From Azotimanducus sp963663145 (lineage in GTDB: Bacteria; Pseudomonadota; Gammaproteobacteria; Pseudomonadales; Azotimanducaceae), in contig OY760134.1 in assembly GCA_963663145.1 (NCBI GenBank), forward strand, positions 2,604,001 to 2,668,000: a DNA stretch of 64,000 nucleotides, written 5' to 3'. Position numbers and translations under genes: made by a program. Shown one piece after another: positions 9,052 to 19,542 of the stretch. The number at the start of each line of letters is the position of its first letter. Positions within the stretch are counted from its first letter, which is position 1. Under the pieces are notes generated by a model. That model saw only the letters and a program-made list of their open reading frames with translations, was not told the origin of the DNA and did no database searches.

Positions 9052-10518
9052 ATGCCTGACGCTTTCCTTGAGATCACCCAGCTCCGCGCCCTATTGGATT
9101 CGCGCCAATGTTCGGCGACCGAACTCTGCGAGGATGCACTCGAGCGCATCGCACGCCTGAACCCGAAGATCGGGTGTTTCTTAAAGGTACACGAGGATGC
9201 GGCGCGCACAGCCGCCAAGAGTGCGGACGAGCGCATTTCGCAAGGCGAATCCGCGCCCTTGCTCGGCATTCCCATCGCGCACAAGGACCTCTTCTGCACC
9301 GAGGGTGAAGTGACCACCTGTGGCTCGAAGATTCTTGAGACTTGGCGCGCGCCCTATGACGCAACGGTCGTTAAGCGATTGACCACCGCCGGCGTGGTGG
9401 TACTCGGCAAGTGCAACATGGACGAATTCGCGATGGGCTCGAGCAACGAGAACAGCGCGTTCAACCCGGTTGGCAATCCTTGGGACCTTTCGCGCGTCAC
9501 CGGCGGCTCATCCGGGGGCAGCGCGGCGAGTGTTGCCGCCGGACTCGTCGCGGCCAGCACCGGCACGGACACCGGAGGCTCCATCCGCCAACCGGCTTCC
9601 CTTTGCGGTGTGACGGGCCTGCGTCCCACCTACGGCAGGGTGTCGCGATTCGGCATGATCGCCTTCGCTTCGAGCCTCGATCAGGCCGGGCCCATCACCC
9701 GCAGCGCACTCGATGCGGCGCACATGCTGCGCGCCATGGCGGGCTTCGATGCGAAAGACTCAACCTGCGCCGAGCGTGGCGTGGAAGATCTCGATGCGTT
9801 GGTTGCCGACGGTGGTTCGCTGCCGGCAGGCAGGCTCCGCGTCGGGCTTCCGCGCGAGTACCTGGAGTCTCTGAACAGCCAAGGCTATGAGAGCGCCCTC
9901 AATGAAGCGAGACGCCAATTCGAACGCATCGGTCTTGAGTTCTCCGAAGTCTCGCTCCCCTCAACCTTCGCGGCCATCCCCGCCTATTACGTATTGGCCT
10001 CTTCCGAAGCTTCATCGAACTTGTCGCGTTTCGACGGCGTGCGCTACGGACACAGAAGCGATGATGCGCCCTCCCTTGAGGAACTCTACCGAAACTCGCG
10101 CTCCGAGGCCTTCGGCCCCGAAGTCAAGCGACGCATACTCACCGGCACCTACTGCCTCTCTTACGGCTATTACGACGCCTACTACAAGAAGGCCATGCGG
10201 GTTCGACGCGTCATTCGCGATGAGTTTGCACGTGCGTTTGAAGAGGTTGACCTGTTGCTGACTCCGAGCAGCCCCGGTATCGCCTTCAAGCGCGGTGAGC
10301 TGGCGAGTGATCATATCGCCATGTACCAACAGGACTGCTTCACCACCCCCGCCGCGCTGGCCGGGCAACCCAGCCTTTCGATTCCCTGCGGCTTCGATCA
10401 AGGATTGCCGCTCGGCATGCAATTGATCGGCCCGCACTTCTCCGATGCGCTCTTGCTGAGAGTCGCCCACGCCTACCAGCAGGTGAGCGACTGGCACAAG
10501 CAGACTCCCGGGATTTGA
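9052..10518 (+). CDS. gatA: Asp-tRNA(Asn)/Glu-tRNA(Gln) amidotransferase subunit A
   Basis: Glutaminase subunit that releases ammonia for amidation of mischarged tRNA. The 488-residue amidase-signature protein has the complete Ser-cisSer-Lys triad: Lys78 (AHKDLFC), Ser153 (GGSSGGS) and Ser177 (TDTGGSIRQP). The C-terminal part has the DAYYKKAMRVRR stretch typical of GatA rather than of other amidases. It is the middle gene of gatCAB. Confidence 0.96.
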   Translation: MPDAFLEITQLRALLDSRQCSATELCEDALERIARLNPKIGCFLKVHEDAARTAAKSADERISQGESAPLLGIPIAHKDLFCTEGEVTTCGSKILETWRAPYDATVVKRLTTAGVVVLGKCNMDEFAMGSSNENSAFNPVGNPWDLSRVTGGSSGGSAASVAAGLVAASTGTDTGGSIRQPASLCGVTGLRPTYGRVSRFGMIAFASSLDQAGPITRSALDAAHMLRAMAGFDAKDSTCAERGVEDLDALVADGGSLPAGRLRVGLPREYLESLNSQGYESALNEARRQFERIGLEFSEVSLPSTFAAIPAYYVLASSEASSNLSRFDGVRYGHRSDDAPSLEELYRNSRSEAFGPEVKRRILTGTYCLSYGYYDAYYKKAMRVRRVIRDEFARAFEEVDLLLTPSSPGIAFKRGELASDHIAMYQQDCFTTPAALAGQPSLSIPCGFDQGLPLGMQLIGPHFSDALLLRVAHAYQQVSDWHKQTPGI

Positions 10519-10533
10519 CGAGCATTCGACACC

Positions 10534-11994
10534 ATGCAATGGGAAACCGTCATCGGCCTTGAAGTGCATGTGCAGCTCAACACGGATTCGAAGTTGTTTT
10601 CAGGCGCGGCGACCGCGTTCGGGGCCGAGCCCAACGCGCAGGCCTGCACAATAGACTTGGGGCTTCCCGGAGTCTTGCCGGTCTTAAACGAGCAAGCGCT
10701 CAAGCAAGCACTTTGTTTCGGCCTTGCCATTGATGCCGAGATTCCTCAATTCAGCACCTTTGATCGCAAGAATTACTTCTATCCCGATCTTCCCAAGGGC
10801 TACCAGATCAGCCAGTTCGAACAGCCGGTGGTGGGAACCGGGCAAATAACTATAGAAATGGATGATGGCGAATCGCTGCCGGTACGCATCACCCGCGCCC
10901 ACCTTGAAGAAGATGCCGGCAAATCCATTCACGATGCCTATCCGGGACTCACCGCGCTCGACTTCAATCGCTCCGGCATGCCGCTCTTGGAGATTGTCAC
11001 CGAACCTGATTTGCGTACGCCAAGCCAAGCCGCAGCCTGCTTCCGTCACCTGCACAGGCTCGTCAAGCACCTACGAATTTGCGATGGAGACTTGAGCCAA
11101 GGGTCGATGCGCTGCGATGCCAACGTCTCGCTTCGCCCATTGGGGGACGACAAACTCGGCGAACGCACCGAGATCAAGAACATCAACTCCTTCCGTTTCC
11201 TTGAGCAAGCGCTTGAATTCGAGGCCGACCGCCACCGCCGTCTGCTCGAATCGGGCCAGAGTGTGGAGCGAGAGACGCGCCAATTCGATCCCACCTCCGG
11301 CGTCACCAAGGCCATGCGCGGCAAGGAATACTCCGACGACTACCGGTATTTTCCAGATCCCGATCTGCTTCCGGTGAGGGTGGATGCCGAGCTGCTCGAA
11401 TCCGTTCGCAGGGAGATGCCGGAACTGCCCGAGGTCAAGGCCGATCGACTGATAGGCGAGCATGGCCTGAACTCAGAGGATGCCAAGCGACTCACCAGCG
11501 ACCCGGACATGGTGGATTGGTTCGATCAAGCACTTGCTTTGGCACCCGAAAACACGCCGCAAGAACTTGGCAACTCGCTTGCAAAGCTCCTGCTCGGCCA
11601 AGTGCGCGCGAGCCTCAACCGCACCAATCTCGATATGCAGAAGTGTCCGGTGACACCCCTGCAGGGCGCGCTGCTTGCGCTGCGCAACCTCGACGGCACC
11701 ATCTCCAGCGCCGCCCTTCGCGATGTCTTTCGCCTGCTCTGGGACGCGGCGGACACAAGTCTCGACGTGGATGCGCTCATCAAGGAGAAGGCACTCGCCC
11801 AAGTCAGCGACACCTCCGCCTTGACCGGATTGGTCGAGTCCGTCCTCGCCGCTCATCAAGAGCAGGTGGCGCAATACCAAGCTGGCCACACAAGAGTCTT
11901 GGGATTTCTGGTAGGCCAAGTCATGCGCGCCTCAAAAGGCTCCGCCGACCCCAAACAAGCCAACGAGATCCTCCGAAGACTGATAGAAAAATAG
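10534..11994 (+). CDS. gatB: Asp-tRNA(Asn)/Glu-tRNA(Gln) amidotransferase subunit B
   Basis: Kinase/amidotransferase subunit that activates Asp or Glu on tRNA and transfers ammonia. The 486-residue product has the invariant start VIGLEVHVQLNT, the LEEDAGK and FNRSGMPLLEIV segments of the catalytic cradle, the YRYFPDPDL motif and a C-terminal YqeY-like tail (GFLVGQVMRASKGSADP). It closes gatCAB. A short inverted repeat (CTCTGC/GCAGAG, 12001-12016) follows the stop but has no T-run on this strand. Confidence 0.96.
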   Translation: MQWETVIGLEVHVQLNTDSKLFSGAATAFGAEPNAQACTIDLGLPGVLPVLNEQALKQALCFGLAIDAEIPQFSTFDRKNYFYPDLPKGYQISQFEQPVVGTGQITIEMDDGESLPVRITRAHLEEDAGKSIHDAYPGLTALDFNRSGMPLLEIVTEPDLRTPSQAAACFRHLHRLVKHLRICDGDLSQGSMRCDANVSLRPLGDDKLGERTEIKNINSFRFLEQALEFEADRHRRLLESGQSVERETRQFDPTSGVTKAMRGKEYSDDYRYFPDPDLLPVRVDAELLESVRREMPELPEVKADRLIGEHGLNSEDAKRLTSDPDMVDWFDQALALAPENTPQELGNSLAKLLLGQVRASLNRTNLDMQKCPVTPLQGALLALRNLDGTISSAALRDVFRLLWDAADTSLDVDALIKEKALAQVSDTSALTGLVESVLAAHQEQVAQYQAGHTRVLGFLVGQVMRASKGSADPKQANEILRRLIEK

Positions 11995-12059
11995 CGAATA
12001 CTCTGCCCTCGCAGAGGTTCAGGAATCCGCTTTCAGTTGTGACGCCGGCATTGTTCACG

Positions 12060-12149
12060 AGTCCGTCGATGCTTCCATCAGGCGCATAGCGAACAACCTT
12101 GCCGCTCCCCCATTCGGCATTCCACAAGTAGCCTTCGGCGTCAACCGTG
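12060..12149 (-). pseudogene. Remnant of an SMP-30/gluconolactonase-family gene
   Basis: Read on the minus strand, about 30 codons give TVDAEGYLWNAEWGSGKV followed by VRYAPDGSID, which matches the conserved strand-and-turn repeat of SMP-30/gluconolactonase/luciferin-regenerating proteins. Nothing else of the gene is present: the frame begins without a start and runs into the 3' end of gatB. The stretch directly downstream (GLVNNAGVT) happens to look like a short-chain dehydrogenase motif and may be a second fragment or chance. A decayed gene is my reading; confidence is limited by the short length. Confidence 0.45.
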
Positions 12150-12154
12150 GGTGA

Positions 12155-13414
12155 TCAATCTTCCCACAGCATTCCGACCGGCATGGCAAACAACCTGTCT
12201 TCTACTCGATGGATGCGATCGCCATCGTGAAGCAAAATCCCGCAGTTGAAGTCTGATCTCGTGGCATCTCGCAGCCGCCTCAATCCCTTGAAGTCTTGGC
12301 TGCGTATGGTCGCCGACGCTTTCACTTCCACAGCAAGGACTGACCCCGAGAGACTCTCTAGGACGAAATCCACCTCGACCTTATCCTTGTCCCGGTAGTG
12401 GCTGACGAGAATGGGTTCTGGATGAAGGGCGATGGCCTTCTGGAGTTCCGCGAATACAAAGCATTCCAAGAGCATTCCGAGCGGCTTGCGGTCCTTCAGA
12501 AGCGTCTCCTTATCGATTCGGCGGACGGCCGCCAGAAGACCCGAATCAAGAAAGTGGAGCTTCGGCGTCTTGATCAGGCGTTTCAATTCGTTGTTGTGCC
12601 ATGCCGGAACGCGCCTCACTACGAACAGGTGTTCAAGCAGCCTCAGCCAACGGTCGGCTGTCTTTCCATCAATGCGCAACTCGGATGCGATCCTTGAGAG
12701 GTTCAAGAGTTGACCCGAGGCAAGGCTGGCTCGAATGACAAGACGAGCCATGTCGCCCTGCCGAGAGGGTCCCGCAGTCTCTGGAATATCCCTGCGCACC
12801 AACGCGGATAGGTAATTGAGCAGCCAAGTCACCCTGCGCGCCGCTTCGGTGCGCGCGAGAGCTTCGGGATAGCCTCCGGAAAGCACCTTATCTATCAGGT
12901 CTTGGGACGGCGCCATTCTTTGAAAGCTTGGGAAATCGCCGGAAAAAGCCCGACTGAGGAACTGTGAAGCACTCGTTCGAGCAATTTCGCTCTGTGAAAA
13001 CGGCAATAATTCGATGGTTTCAACACGGCCCGCCAGTGAGTCCGGAGTTGCCACTGCCGCAAACAGGTTTACGGAACCTGTAATGAGAAAACGCCCCGGA
13101 CGTGGATCCTCATCAACCGCCTCCTTCAGCGCCAGAATGAGCTCCGGTGCCCGCTGAATTTCATCGATGATCGCGGCTTGATGTTGGCGAATGAACCCGG
13201 TTGGATCGCTCGACGCAAAGCTCCTGAACTGCGCATCATCGAGCGTCAAGAAGGGTCGCTGTTTCGTTGTGAACCGCCTCGCCAGCGTGGTTTTTCCGGA
13301 TTGACGCGGACCAACAATCGCGACTACTCTCGTGTCGTCCAGCGAAACCTTGACCCTGTGCTCCGCATGACGAGGCACATAGTGCATTAGTTGAGGCATG
13401 TTCGGGTGTGCCAT
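12155..13414 (-). CDS. AAA ATPase with DUF4143 C-terminal domain (first of two)
   Basis: Predicted P-loop ATPase of the AAA_14/DUF4143 group; no biochemical role is established for the group that I can rely on. The 419-residue product has Walker A GPRQSGKTTLAR at about 35-46, Walker B AAIIDEIQRAP and a sensor-like LITGSVNLF. The C-terminal half has the PKLHFLDSGLLA and HYRDKDKVEVDFVLE parts of DUF4143, a restriction-nuclease-like fold, with VEVKAS. I chose ATG at 13412-13414; the frame runs upstream to 13450, but a TATAAT box lies at 13456-13461. The promoter contains a 22-bp-period repeat array. It is a single gene with no obvious partner. Confidence 0.85.
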   Translation of the reverse strand: MAHPNMPQLMHYVPRHAEHRVKVSLDDTRVVAIVGPRQSGKTTLARRFTTKQRPFLTLDDAQFRSFASSDPTGFIRQHQAAIIDEIQRAPELILALKEAVDEDPRPGRFLITGSVNLFAAVATPDSLAGRVETIELLPFSQSEIARTSASQFLSRAFSGDFPSFQRMAPSQDLIDKVLSGGYPEALARTEAARRVTWLLNYLSALVRRDIPETAGPSRQGDMARLVIRASLASGQLLNLSRIASELRIDGKTADRWLRLLEHLFVVRRVPAWHNNELKRLIKTPKLHFLDSGLLAAVRRIDKETLLKDRKPLGMLLECFVFAELQKAIALHPEPILVSHYRDKDKVEVDFVLESLSGSVLAVEVKASATIRSQDFKGLRRLRDATRSDFNCGILLHDGDRIHRVEDRLFAMPVGMLWED

Positions 13415-13421
13415 CGCTGTC

Positions 13422-13500
13422 CGTCCGATTCGGAACTTGTTATCGTCCAATTCGGATTATAGCAGCGTCTAATCTAGAGTGAATTAGCGTCTGATTCGGA
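13422..13500 (-). promoter_or_regulatory. Four 13-bp repeats at exact 22-bp spacing over the ATPase promoter
   Basis: On the plus strand CGTCCGATTCGGA (13422), CGTCCAATTCGGA (13444), CGTCTAATCTAGA (13466) and CGTCTGATTCGGA (13488) start exactly 22 bases apart, about two helical turns. Three of the four contain the small inverted repeat TCNGA/TCGGA type core. A minus-strand TATAAT (13456-13461) sits between the second and third repeats, so a protein bound to the array would cover the promoter of the DUF4143-type ATPase. I read it as a cooperative operator; the binding protein is unknown. Confidence 0.75.
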
Positions 13501-13694
13501 AAAAGCGCCTTGAAAACAGCCTGCAACCGTCGCCGGGTGATGCGCTTGAACGATTACGCCGAAACTCCGCGACGCTGTAGGACGTTTACGCGCAACGCGA
13601 CGCAAAGCAAGGCTTGAATGGGGTTCAGGATGTCCCCCATAAGATCACTTCGCGATTTTGACGCGCCTTACGGACGGAGTTCGTCCTCCGTTAA
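13501..13694. other. Intergenic region between ATPase promoter and rpoD
   Basis: No gene seen. The minus strand just after the rpoD stop can form ACGGAG/CTCCGT (six-base stem, six-base loop, about 13673-13690), a weak terminator candidate without a T-run. The motif GCGACGCAAAGCA near 13597 recurs near 42718 after the GntR gene, possibly a small dispersed repeat. Confidence 0.4.
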
Positions 13695-15485
<1,791 letters not shown>

Positions 15486-15565
15486 CTGTCTTAAACTAAA
15501 GTGAGGAAAGAAAAAACCAACCTGATTCGCTTGCCAAAGACATCAGGAATTTTGACCAACATGGG

Positions 15566-15594
15566 ACTATACGCAAAGCCGTAACCACTGGCAA
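15566..15594 (-). promoter_or_regulatory. Sigma-70-like promoter upstream of rpoD
   Basis: On the minus strand a -35 element TTGCCA (15589-15594) and a -10 element TATAGT (15566-15571) are separated by exactly 17 bases. Transcription would start near 15559, leaving a leader of about 70 bases before rpoD. This would let rpoD be expressed apart from dnaG. Confidence 0.65.
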
Positions 15595-15702
15595 TCAATT
15601 TGCGGGGATTTCTCGGTTCTGCGCTCCTTGCCTGTCTCACCATTAGATTGATTCTCGGCGGGAAATTTCAACCCCAGCGCGCTTGGCGAAGGACAACTTC
15701 GA

Positions 15703-17400
15703 TCAAGTTTGACGCTGTTCCACAGGCGCGGCCTTAAGTTGTTCGCGCATCAGCCGTCTTTTGTCCGCACGGTCTTGAATCGTGACGAGTCGGCGCACGC
15801 CCTCTTCGAGCTCGGCGAGCAACTGGTCACCGGCAAGATCGAAGCGCGCACGTGCCGCCTCCTGAATGGCTTCTTCATGTTCGCTGCCAAGAAAGAACCC
15901 GTGAATCAGTGCACTATCGGCGGCGTTGCTCTTCTGCAGATATGCAGCGAGTGCGGCCAAGCTGTCGCTGTTGTCCGACACCAAGGTGTCTCGCAGAGCC
16001 GGCTCAAGCTCCGAATAGAACCGAGGGTAGTGGACCAAGATCGAGAGCAGGCGCGGGCGAATGAGACTATTCGGATCTTTCGGGGAGCGTCGACGTGAAG
16101 GTTTGGCGGTGGTTTGCCGAGTATGAGCGGGCGCGCCCCGGTTCATCAACTCACCGGTCTTCTCGGCGAGCTTCGCACGCATCAGCTCTTGCATGGTGCC
16201 TTTGGGCAAGCGCTGAATTTCCGCGCCCGCGAGCTGGGACAGGCGTGCCCGGTCTTCAATGGTGTCGAGATCGAGGCCTTGTTCAAGCTCTTGGAAGAAA
16301 TAATCGGAGAAGATTTGCGCTGAAGAAAGACGCCGGAGCAGGGCATCCGCTCCTTGCGACGACACCAGGCTATCGGGGTCCTCGCCTTCGGGAAGAAAGG
16401 CGAATCTCAGCCGCTTGCTGGCTTTGAGGCTTGGGATGGCTTGCAGCATCGCGGCGCGCGCGGCCGAGCGTCCGGCGTTGTCCCCGTCAAAGCAGCACGC
16501 CAATTCGTCCACATAGCGAAACAGCGTCTCGAAGTGTTGCAGATTTGCGGCTGTGCCCAAGGTCGCCACGCTGTTGGTGATTCCGGCTTGATGGAGGGTG
16601 AGAACATCCGTGTAGCCTTCCACGAGGATGAGCTCATCGAGTCGCCTTGTCGCGCGACGGGCTTCATGGAGGCCGTAGAGTTCGCGCGCCTTGTGAAACA
16701 CGGGCGTCTCCGGAGAATTCAGGTACTTGGGTTGGTCATCTCCGAACGCCCGCGCGCCGAACCCAATGACCCGGCCGCGGATATCGTGAATGGGGAACAT
16801 GAGTCGACCGCGAAACATGTCAAAGAGGCTGCCGGCATCGCTTCGCCGAACCAACCCCGCTTTCTGGAGCAGTTCGACCTTGTCTGGAGATTGTCCGAGC
16901 CGCTTGAGCAGATTGTCCCAACCTGGCGGCACGAAGCCCAATTTGAACTTCGCAATCGAATCCTCGCTGAGCCCGCGTCCTTTGAGATAGTTTCGCGCTT
17001 CTTCACCAGTATCGCCCTGCTTGAGCCAAGCGCGAAAGCAATCGCTTGCCTGGCTGAGCATCTCGAATACACCCAAGTCCGGCCGCTCGACGTGACCGCC
17101 TTCACGCGGTACTTCGAGACCATAGTGCGCGGCCAAGGTTTCGATGGCGTCCACGAACTCGACATTGTCCCTCGCCATGATGAAGCCAAGTAGATTGCCC
17201 TTCGCCTTGCAGCCAAAGCAGTAGTACCTCTGACTTTCGCTGGAAACCTTGAAGGAAGGTGTCTTTTCTTGATGAAAAGGGCAGCAGGCCCAGTGGTCGC
17301 TTCCCTTCTTCGTCAGTTTGAGTCCGGAACCGACGTATTCGACGATGTCTGCCCGGTCCAGCAGTGAACGAATGAAGTTCTCTGGAATCCGGCCAGGCAC
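15703..17400 (-). CDS. dnaG: DNA primase
   Basis: Makes RNA primers at the replication fork. The 565-residue product has the N-terminal zinc-binding domain with Cys40, His43, Cys61 and Cys64 (CPFHQEKTPSF and YYCFGC), then the RNA-polymerase core with EGYTD (Glu261) and the TOPRIM DGDN (Asp305, Asp307), and a C-terminal helical helicase-binding part. The usual macromolecular-synthesis partner rpsU is not upstream; a SnoaL-like gene is. rpoD follows in the same direction. Confidence 0.97.
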   Translation of the reverse strand: MPGRIPENFIRSLLDRADIVEYVGSGLKLTKKGSDHWACCPFHQEKTPSFKVSSESQRYYCFGCKAKGNLLGFIMARDNVEFVDAIETLAAHYGLEVPREGGHVERPDLGVFEMLSQASDCFRAWLKQGDTGEEARNYLKGRGLSEDSIAKFKLGFVPPGWDNLLKRLGQSPDKVELLQKAGLVRRSDAGSLFDMFRGRLMFPIHDIRGRVIGFGARAFGDDQPKYLNSPETPVFHKARELYGLHEARRATRRLDELILVEGYTDVLTLHQAGITNSVATLGTAANLQHFETLFRYVDELACCFDGDNAGRSAARAAMLQAIPSLKASKRLRFAFLPEGEDPDSLVSSQGADALLRRLSSAQIFSDYFFQELEQGLDLDTIEDRARLSQLAGAEIQRLPKGTMQELMRAKLAEKTGELMNRGAPAHTRQTTAKPSRRRSPKDPNSLIRPRLLSILVHYPRFYSELEPALRDTLVSDNSDSLAALAAYLQKSNAADSALIHGFFLGSEHEEAIQEAARARFDLAGDQLLAELEEGVRRLVTIQDRADKRRLMREQLKAAPVEQRQT

Positions 17401-17418
17401 TTGCTCGGCGATGAGGCG

Positions 17419-17850
17419 CTAATCAGATGGGTAGGAATTGAACGCGCCGGAAAGATCGGGCGGTCCGAAGTAGAGCAGATCGTATTTGCGTTCCTGAAAC
17501 TGCCACTCGCCAGTGACGCGCACGCATTGGTCCCGATACACACCCATGCCCACTTGACGCGTTCCATCCGGGAAGTCGAGTATCTCTTGGTGGTACCAGC
17601 GTGCCGTCGCGAGGTCACCTTCAACCGATTCGATCACGCCCGAGTGCACCCACATGACGACGTGCGGAAATCCGGCCATGGCGGCCTGCCATGCGGCGAT
17701 GATTTGTTCCCGGCCTTGCACTGGGCCGCGGCCAAGGTCCCAAATGGCATTGTCTGCCCAAGTGGCACCCCAGTCTTCAACATTCCTGCGATTCACCGCA
17801 TCGACGTAGCGTTCGCAAAGCTCGCGAATCGCGACATATGCTTCCGACAT
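17419..17850 (-). CDS. SnoaL/NTF2-like domain protein
   Basis: A 143-residue soluble protein of the NTF2-like fold, probably a small isomerase, hydratase or ligand-binding protein; the substrate is unknown. The pattern IRELCERYVDAVNRRNVEDW followed by NAIWDLGRGPVQGREQI and a C-terminal ERKYDLLYF strand is that of SnoaL_4-like members. The ATG at 17848-17850 has a strong Shine-Dalgarno (AAGGAG seven bases upstream), which rules out the longer reading from 17913. It ends 18 bases before dnaG. Confidence 0.8.
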   Translation of the reverse strand: MSEAYVAIRELCERYVDAVNRRNVEDWGATWADNAIWDLGRGPVQGREQIIAAWQAAMAGFPHVVMWVHSGVIESVEGDLATARWYHQEILDFPDGTRQVGMGVYRDQCVRVTGEWQFQERKYDLLYFGPPDLSGAFNSYPSD

Positions 17851-17963
17851 CTTGTACTCCTTGAATTGTGGCTGTGGCCGCCTCTTTTCACACGATCGAG
17901 GCAGAAATCGCATGGCCTCGTTCGAAGACTTGCCCCAAGGCGACTATAGCACCGGATGAACAA

Positions 17964-19058
17964 TCAACGGCTAGTGTGCTGCATCACAAGTTCGCGACTG
18001 CGCGCGAAGACTTCCTCTGGGACCCCAAGAGCTTCCTTCAGCGCCACATCCCGATCCCACTGATTGTCTATGCCCGCAATCTCCGCAGTGCGGGAAACGC
18101 CTAGTTGATTCGCGTAGTAATAGGGGGAGACCAAGGGAAAGAACTGTAGCGGCCAGTCGCTACCGTAGACGAGGCGGGACGTCAGCTCGGGAGTTTCCAG
18201 CACCTTGGTCAAATCGCCCAGCTTGTTGACCTGCGTAAGGCTGGATATATCCGCGTAGAGGTTCGAAAAGCGTTGGAACAGCGGAAGTATGCGATCAAAG
18301 TTGGCTTCCCCCTGGGTTTCGCCGTCCGTGGCCACATGTGCTGCAATCACTGTCACGCCAATTTCGAGCGGCAGTTCGAGCCGCGCTGGGTCACCGAGTT
18401 CGTCTTCCGCGCGCGCAAAGGCGCGTTCCCTTCCCGCGTGTGTCAGCAGCGGCAGACCAAGCTCCACCATGGCTTCGTAGTAGCTGCGAATGGCTTCGTC
18501 CGCCGGGTCGATGCCCATGATGTTGGGAAGCCACTTAACCAGCACGGCACCTTGAGATTTGGCCTTTCGCAGGCGCTCGATGGCATCCGGCCGATAGGGA
18601 TTCACGCTGGCGCCAAACAATAGATGCTCGAAGTTTGGAAGTTCTCTGGCGAGGTAGTCATTTGGCACATAGAATTGCGTTGCCTGTCGGTCAAGAGTTC
18701 CCGACTCGTCCACAACGCCGTCCATGGCCAAGACAACCGCCTTGGATATGCGTGTGGACCGGGCAATCAGCCCGTTGACTCTTTCCAGCAAGATGGCATC
18801 GCCGTGCAGTTCCAAGGTTTCGCGCGTCACCCCAAAGGCGCGCAGATAGATGGGAAATCTCCATCCCTCCTGCATCTCTTCATTGATGAAGGCACCGCTC
18901 CCGCCCGCCCCGATGCCGGCAACATGCACATGCAGGTCGATCACGCCTGCGGACTGGTCATCGGCTTCGCTTTGCGCCAAAGCAACACCGAGGACGCAGG
19001 GGAAAAAGCTGAGCAAGCTCAGATAGGTCACGAAATAGTATGTGCGCATAGGTATCAT
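17964..19058 (-). CDS. Exported amidohydrolase (amidohydrolase-2, TIM-barrel)
   Basis: Metal-dependent hydrolase or decarboxylase of the amidohydrolase superfamily, predicted periplasmic. The 364-residue product has a signal peptide (about residues 1-27, ending VALAQS), the metal-binding DLHVHV, a lysine in VLVKWLPN, LLTHAGRE, VIAAHVA and the C-terminal YGSDWPLQF aspartate. The start at 19058 has GAGGG five bases upstream; 19049 is an alternative. It is divergent from the HIT gene with 29 bases between. Substrate cannot be assigned. Confidence 0.82.
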   Translation of the reverse strand: MIPMRTYYFVTYLSLLSFFPCVLGVALAQSEADDQSAGVIDLHVHVAGIGAGGSGAFINEEMQEGWRFPIYLRAFGVTRETLELHGDAILLERVNGLIARSTRISKAVVLAMDGVVDESGTLDRQATQFYVPNDYLARELPNFEHLLFGASVNPYRPDAIERLRKAKSQGAVLVKWLPNIMGIDPADEAIRSYYEAMVELGLPLLTHAGRERAFARAEDELGDPARLELPLEIGVTVIAAHVATDGETQGEANFDRILPLFQRFSNLYADISSLTQVNKLGDLTKVLETPELTSRLVYGSDWPLQFFPLVSPYYYANQLGVSRTAEIAGIDNQWDRDVALKEALGVPEEVFARSRELVMQHTSR

Positions 19059-19087
19059 AGACGCCCTCAGCGGGTTGGGAAAGTGGT

Positions 19088-19540
19088 TTGAGTTATTCAC
19101 AAGACAATATTTTCGCGAAGATTGTGCGCGGTGAGGCGTCGGCGGCGAAAGTCTACGAGGATGATCAAACGCTCGCCTTTATGGATGCCATGCCGCAAGC
19201 GCCGGGGCACACCTTGGTGATTCCCAAATGCGCGGCCGAGAATCTCTTTGAAGTCCCGGCCGAGCACCTGTCCGCCACAATCATCACGACGCAACGCGTC
19301 GCGCGCGCGGTATGCGCGGCGTTTGAGGCGCCCGGTGTGATGATTGCGCAACTCAATGGTCGCGAAGCGGGCCAATCGGTCTTTCACTTGCATTTCCATA
19401 TCTTGCCACGTCACCATGGTTTGGAGTTTAAGATTCACGCACGAGAATTTGAAGACCCCTCCGTGCTTGAGGAGCATGCCTCGAGAATACGGCGGCAACT
19501 CGACGAACTTCCCACTCCCCAAGATTCAAAGGAGTCCTGA
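19088..19540 (+). CDS. HIT family nucleotide-binding protein
   Basis: Histidine-triad hydrolase or transferase acting on nucleoside phosphates. The 150-residue product has the active-site HLHFHILPRH and the N-terminal NIFAKIVRGEASAAKVYEDD usual for the HinT/Fhit group; it lacks the extra C-terminal domain of GalT. The start is TTG at 19088. Its stop is two bases before the next gene, so it is coupled to the symporter. Confidence 0.93.
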   Translation: MSYSQDNIFAKIVRGEASAAKVYEDDQTLAFMDAMPQAPGHTLVIPKCAAENLFEVPAEHLSATIITTQRVARAVCAAFEAPGVMIAQLNGREAGQSVFHLHFHILPRHHGLEFKIHAREFEDPSVLEEHASRIRRQLDELPTPQDSKES

Positions 19541-19542
19541 CC

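Noticed and set aside
12001..12016. Intrinsic terminator of gatB
   Set aside because: The CTCTGC/GCAGAG stem is short and lacks a T-run on the gatB strand.
11921..12127. NNAG-type short-chain dehydrogenase relic after the SMP-30 fragment
   Set aside because: Only nine residues match and the frame then runs antisense into gatB, so chance is as likely.
16354..17193. Plus-strand open frame opposite dnaG
   Set aside because: Antisense shadow of primase codons without motifs of its own.
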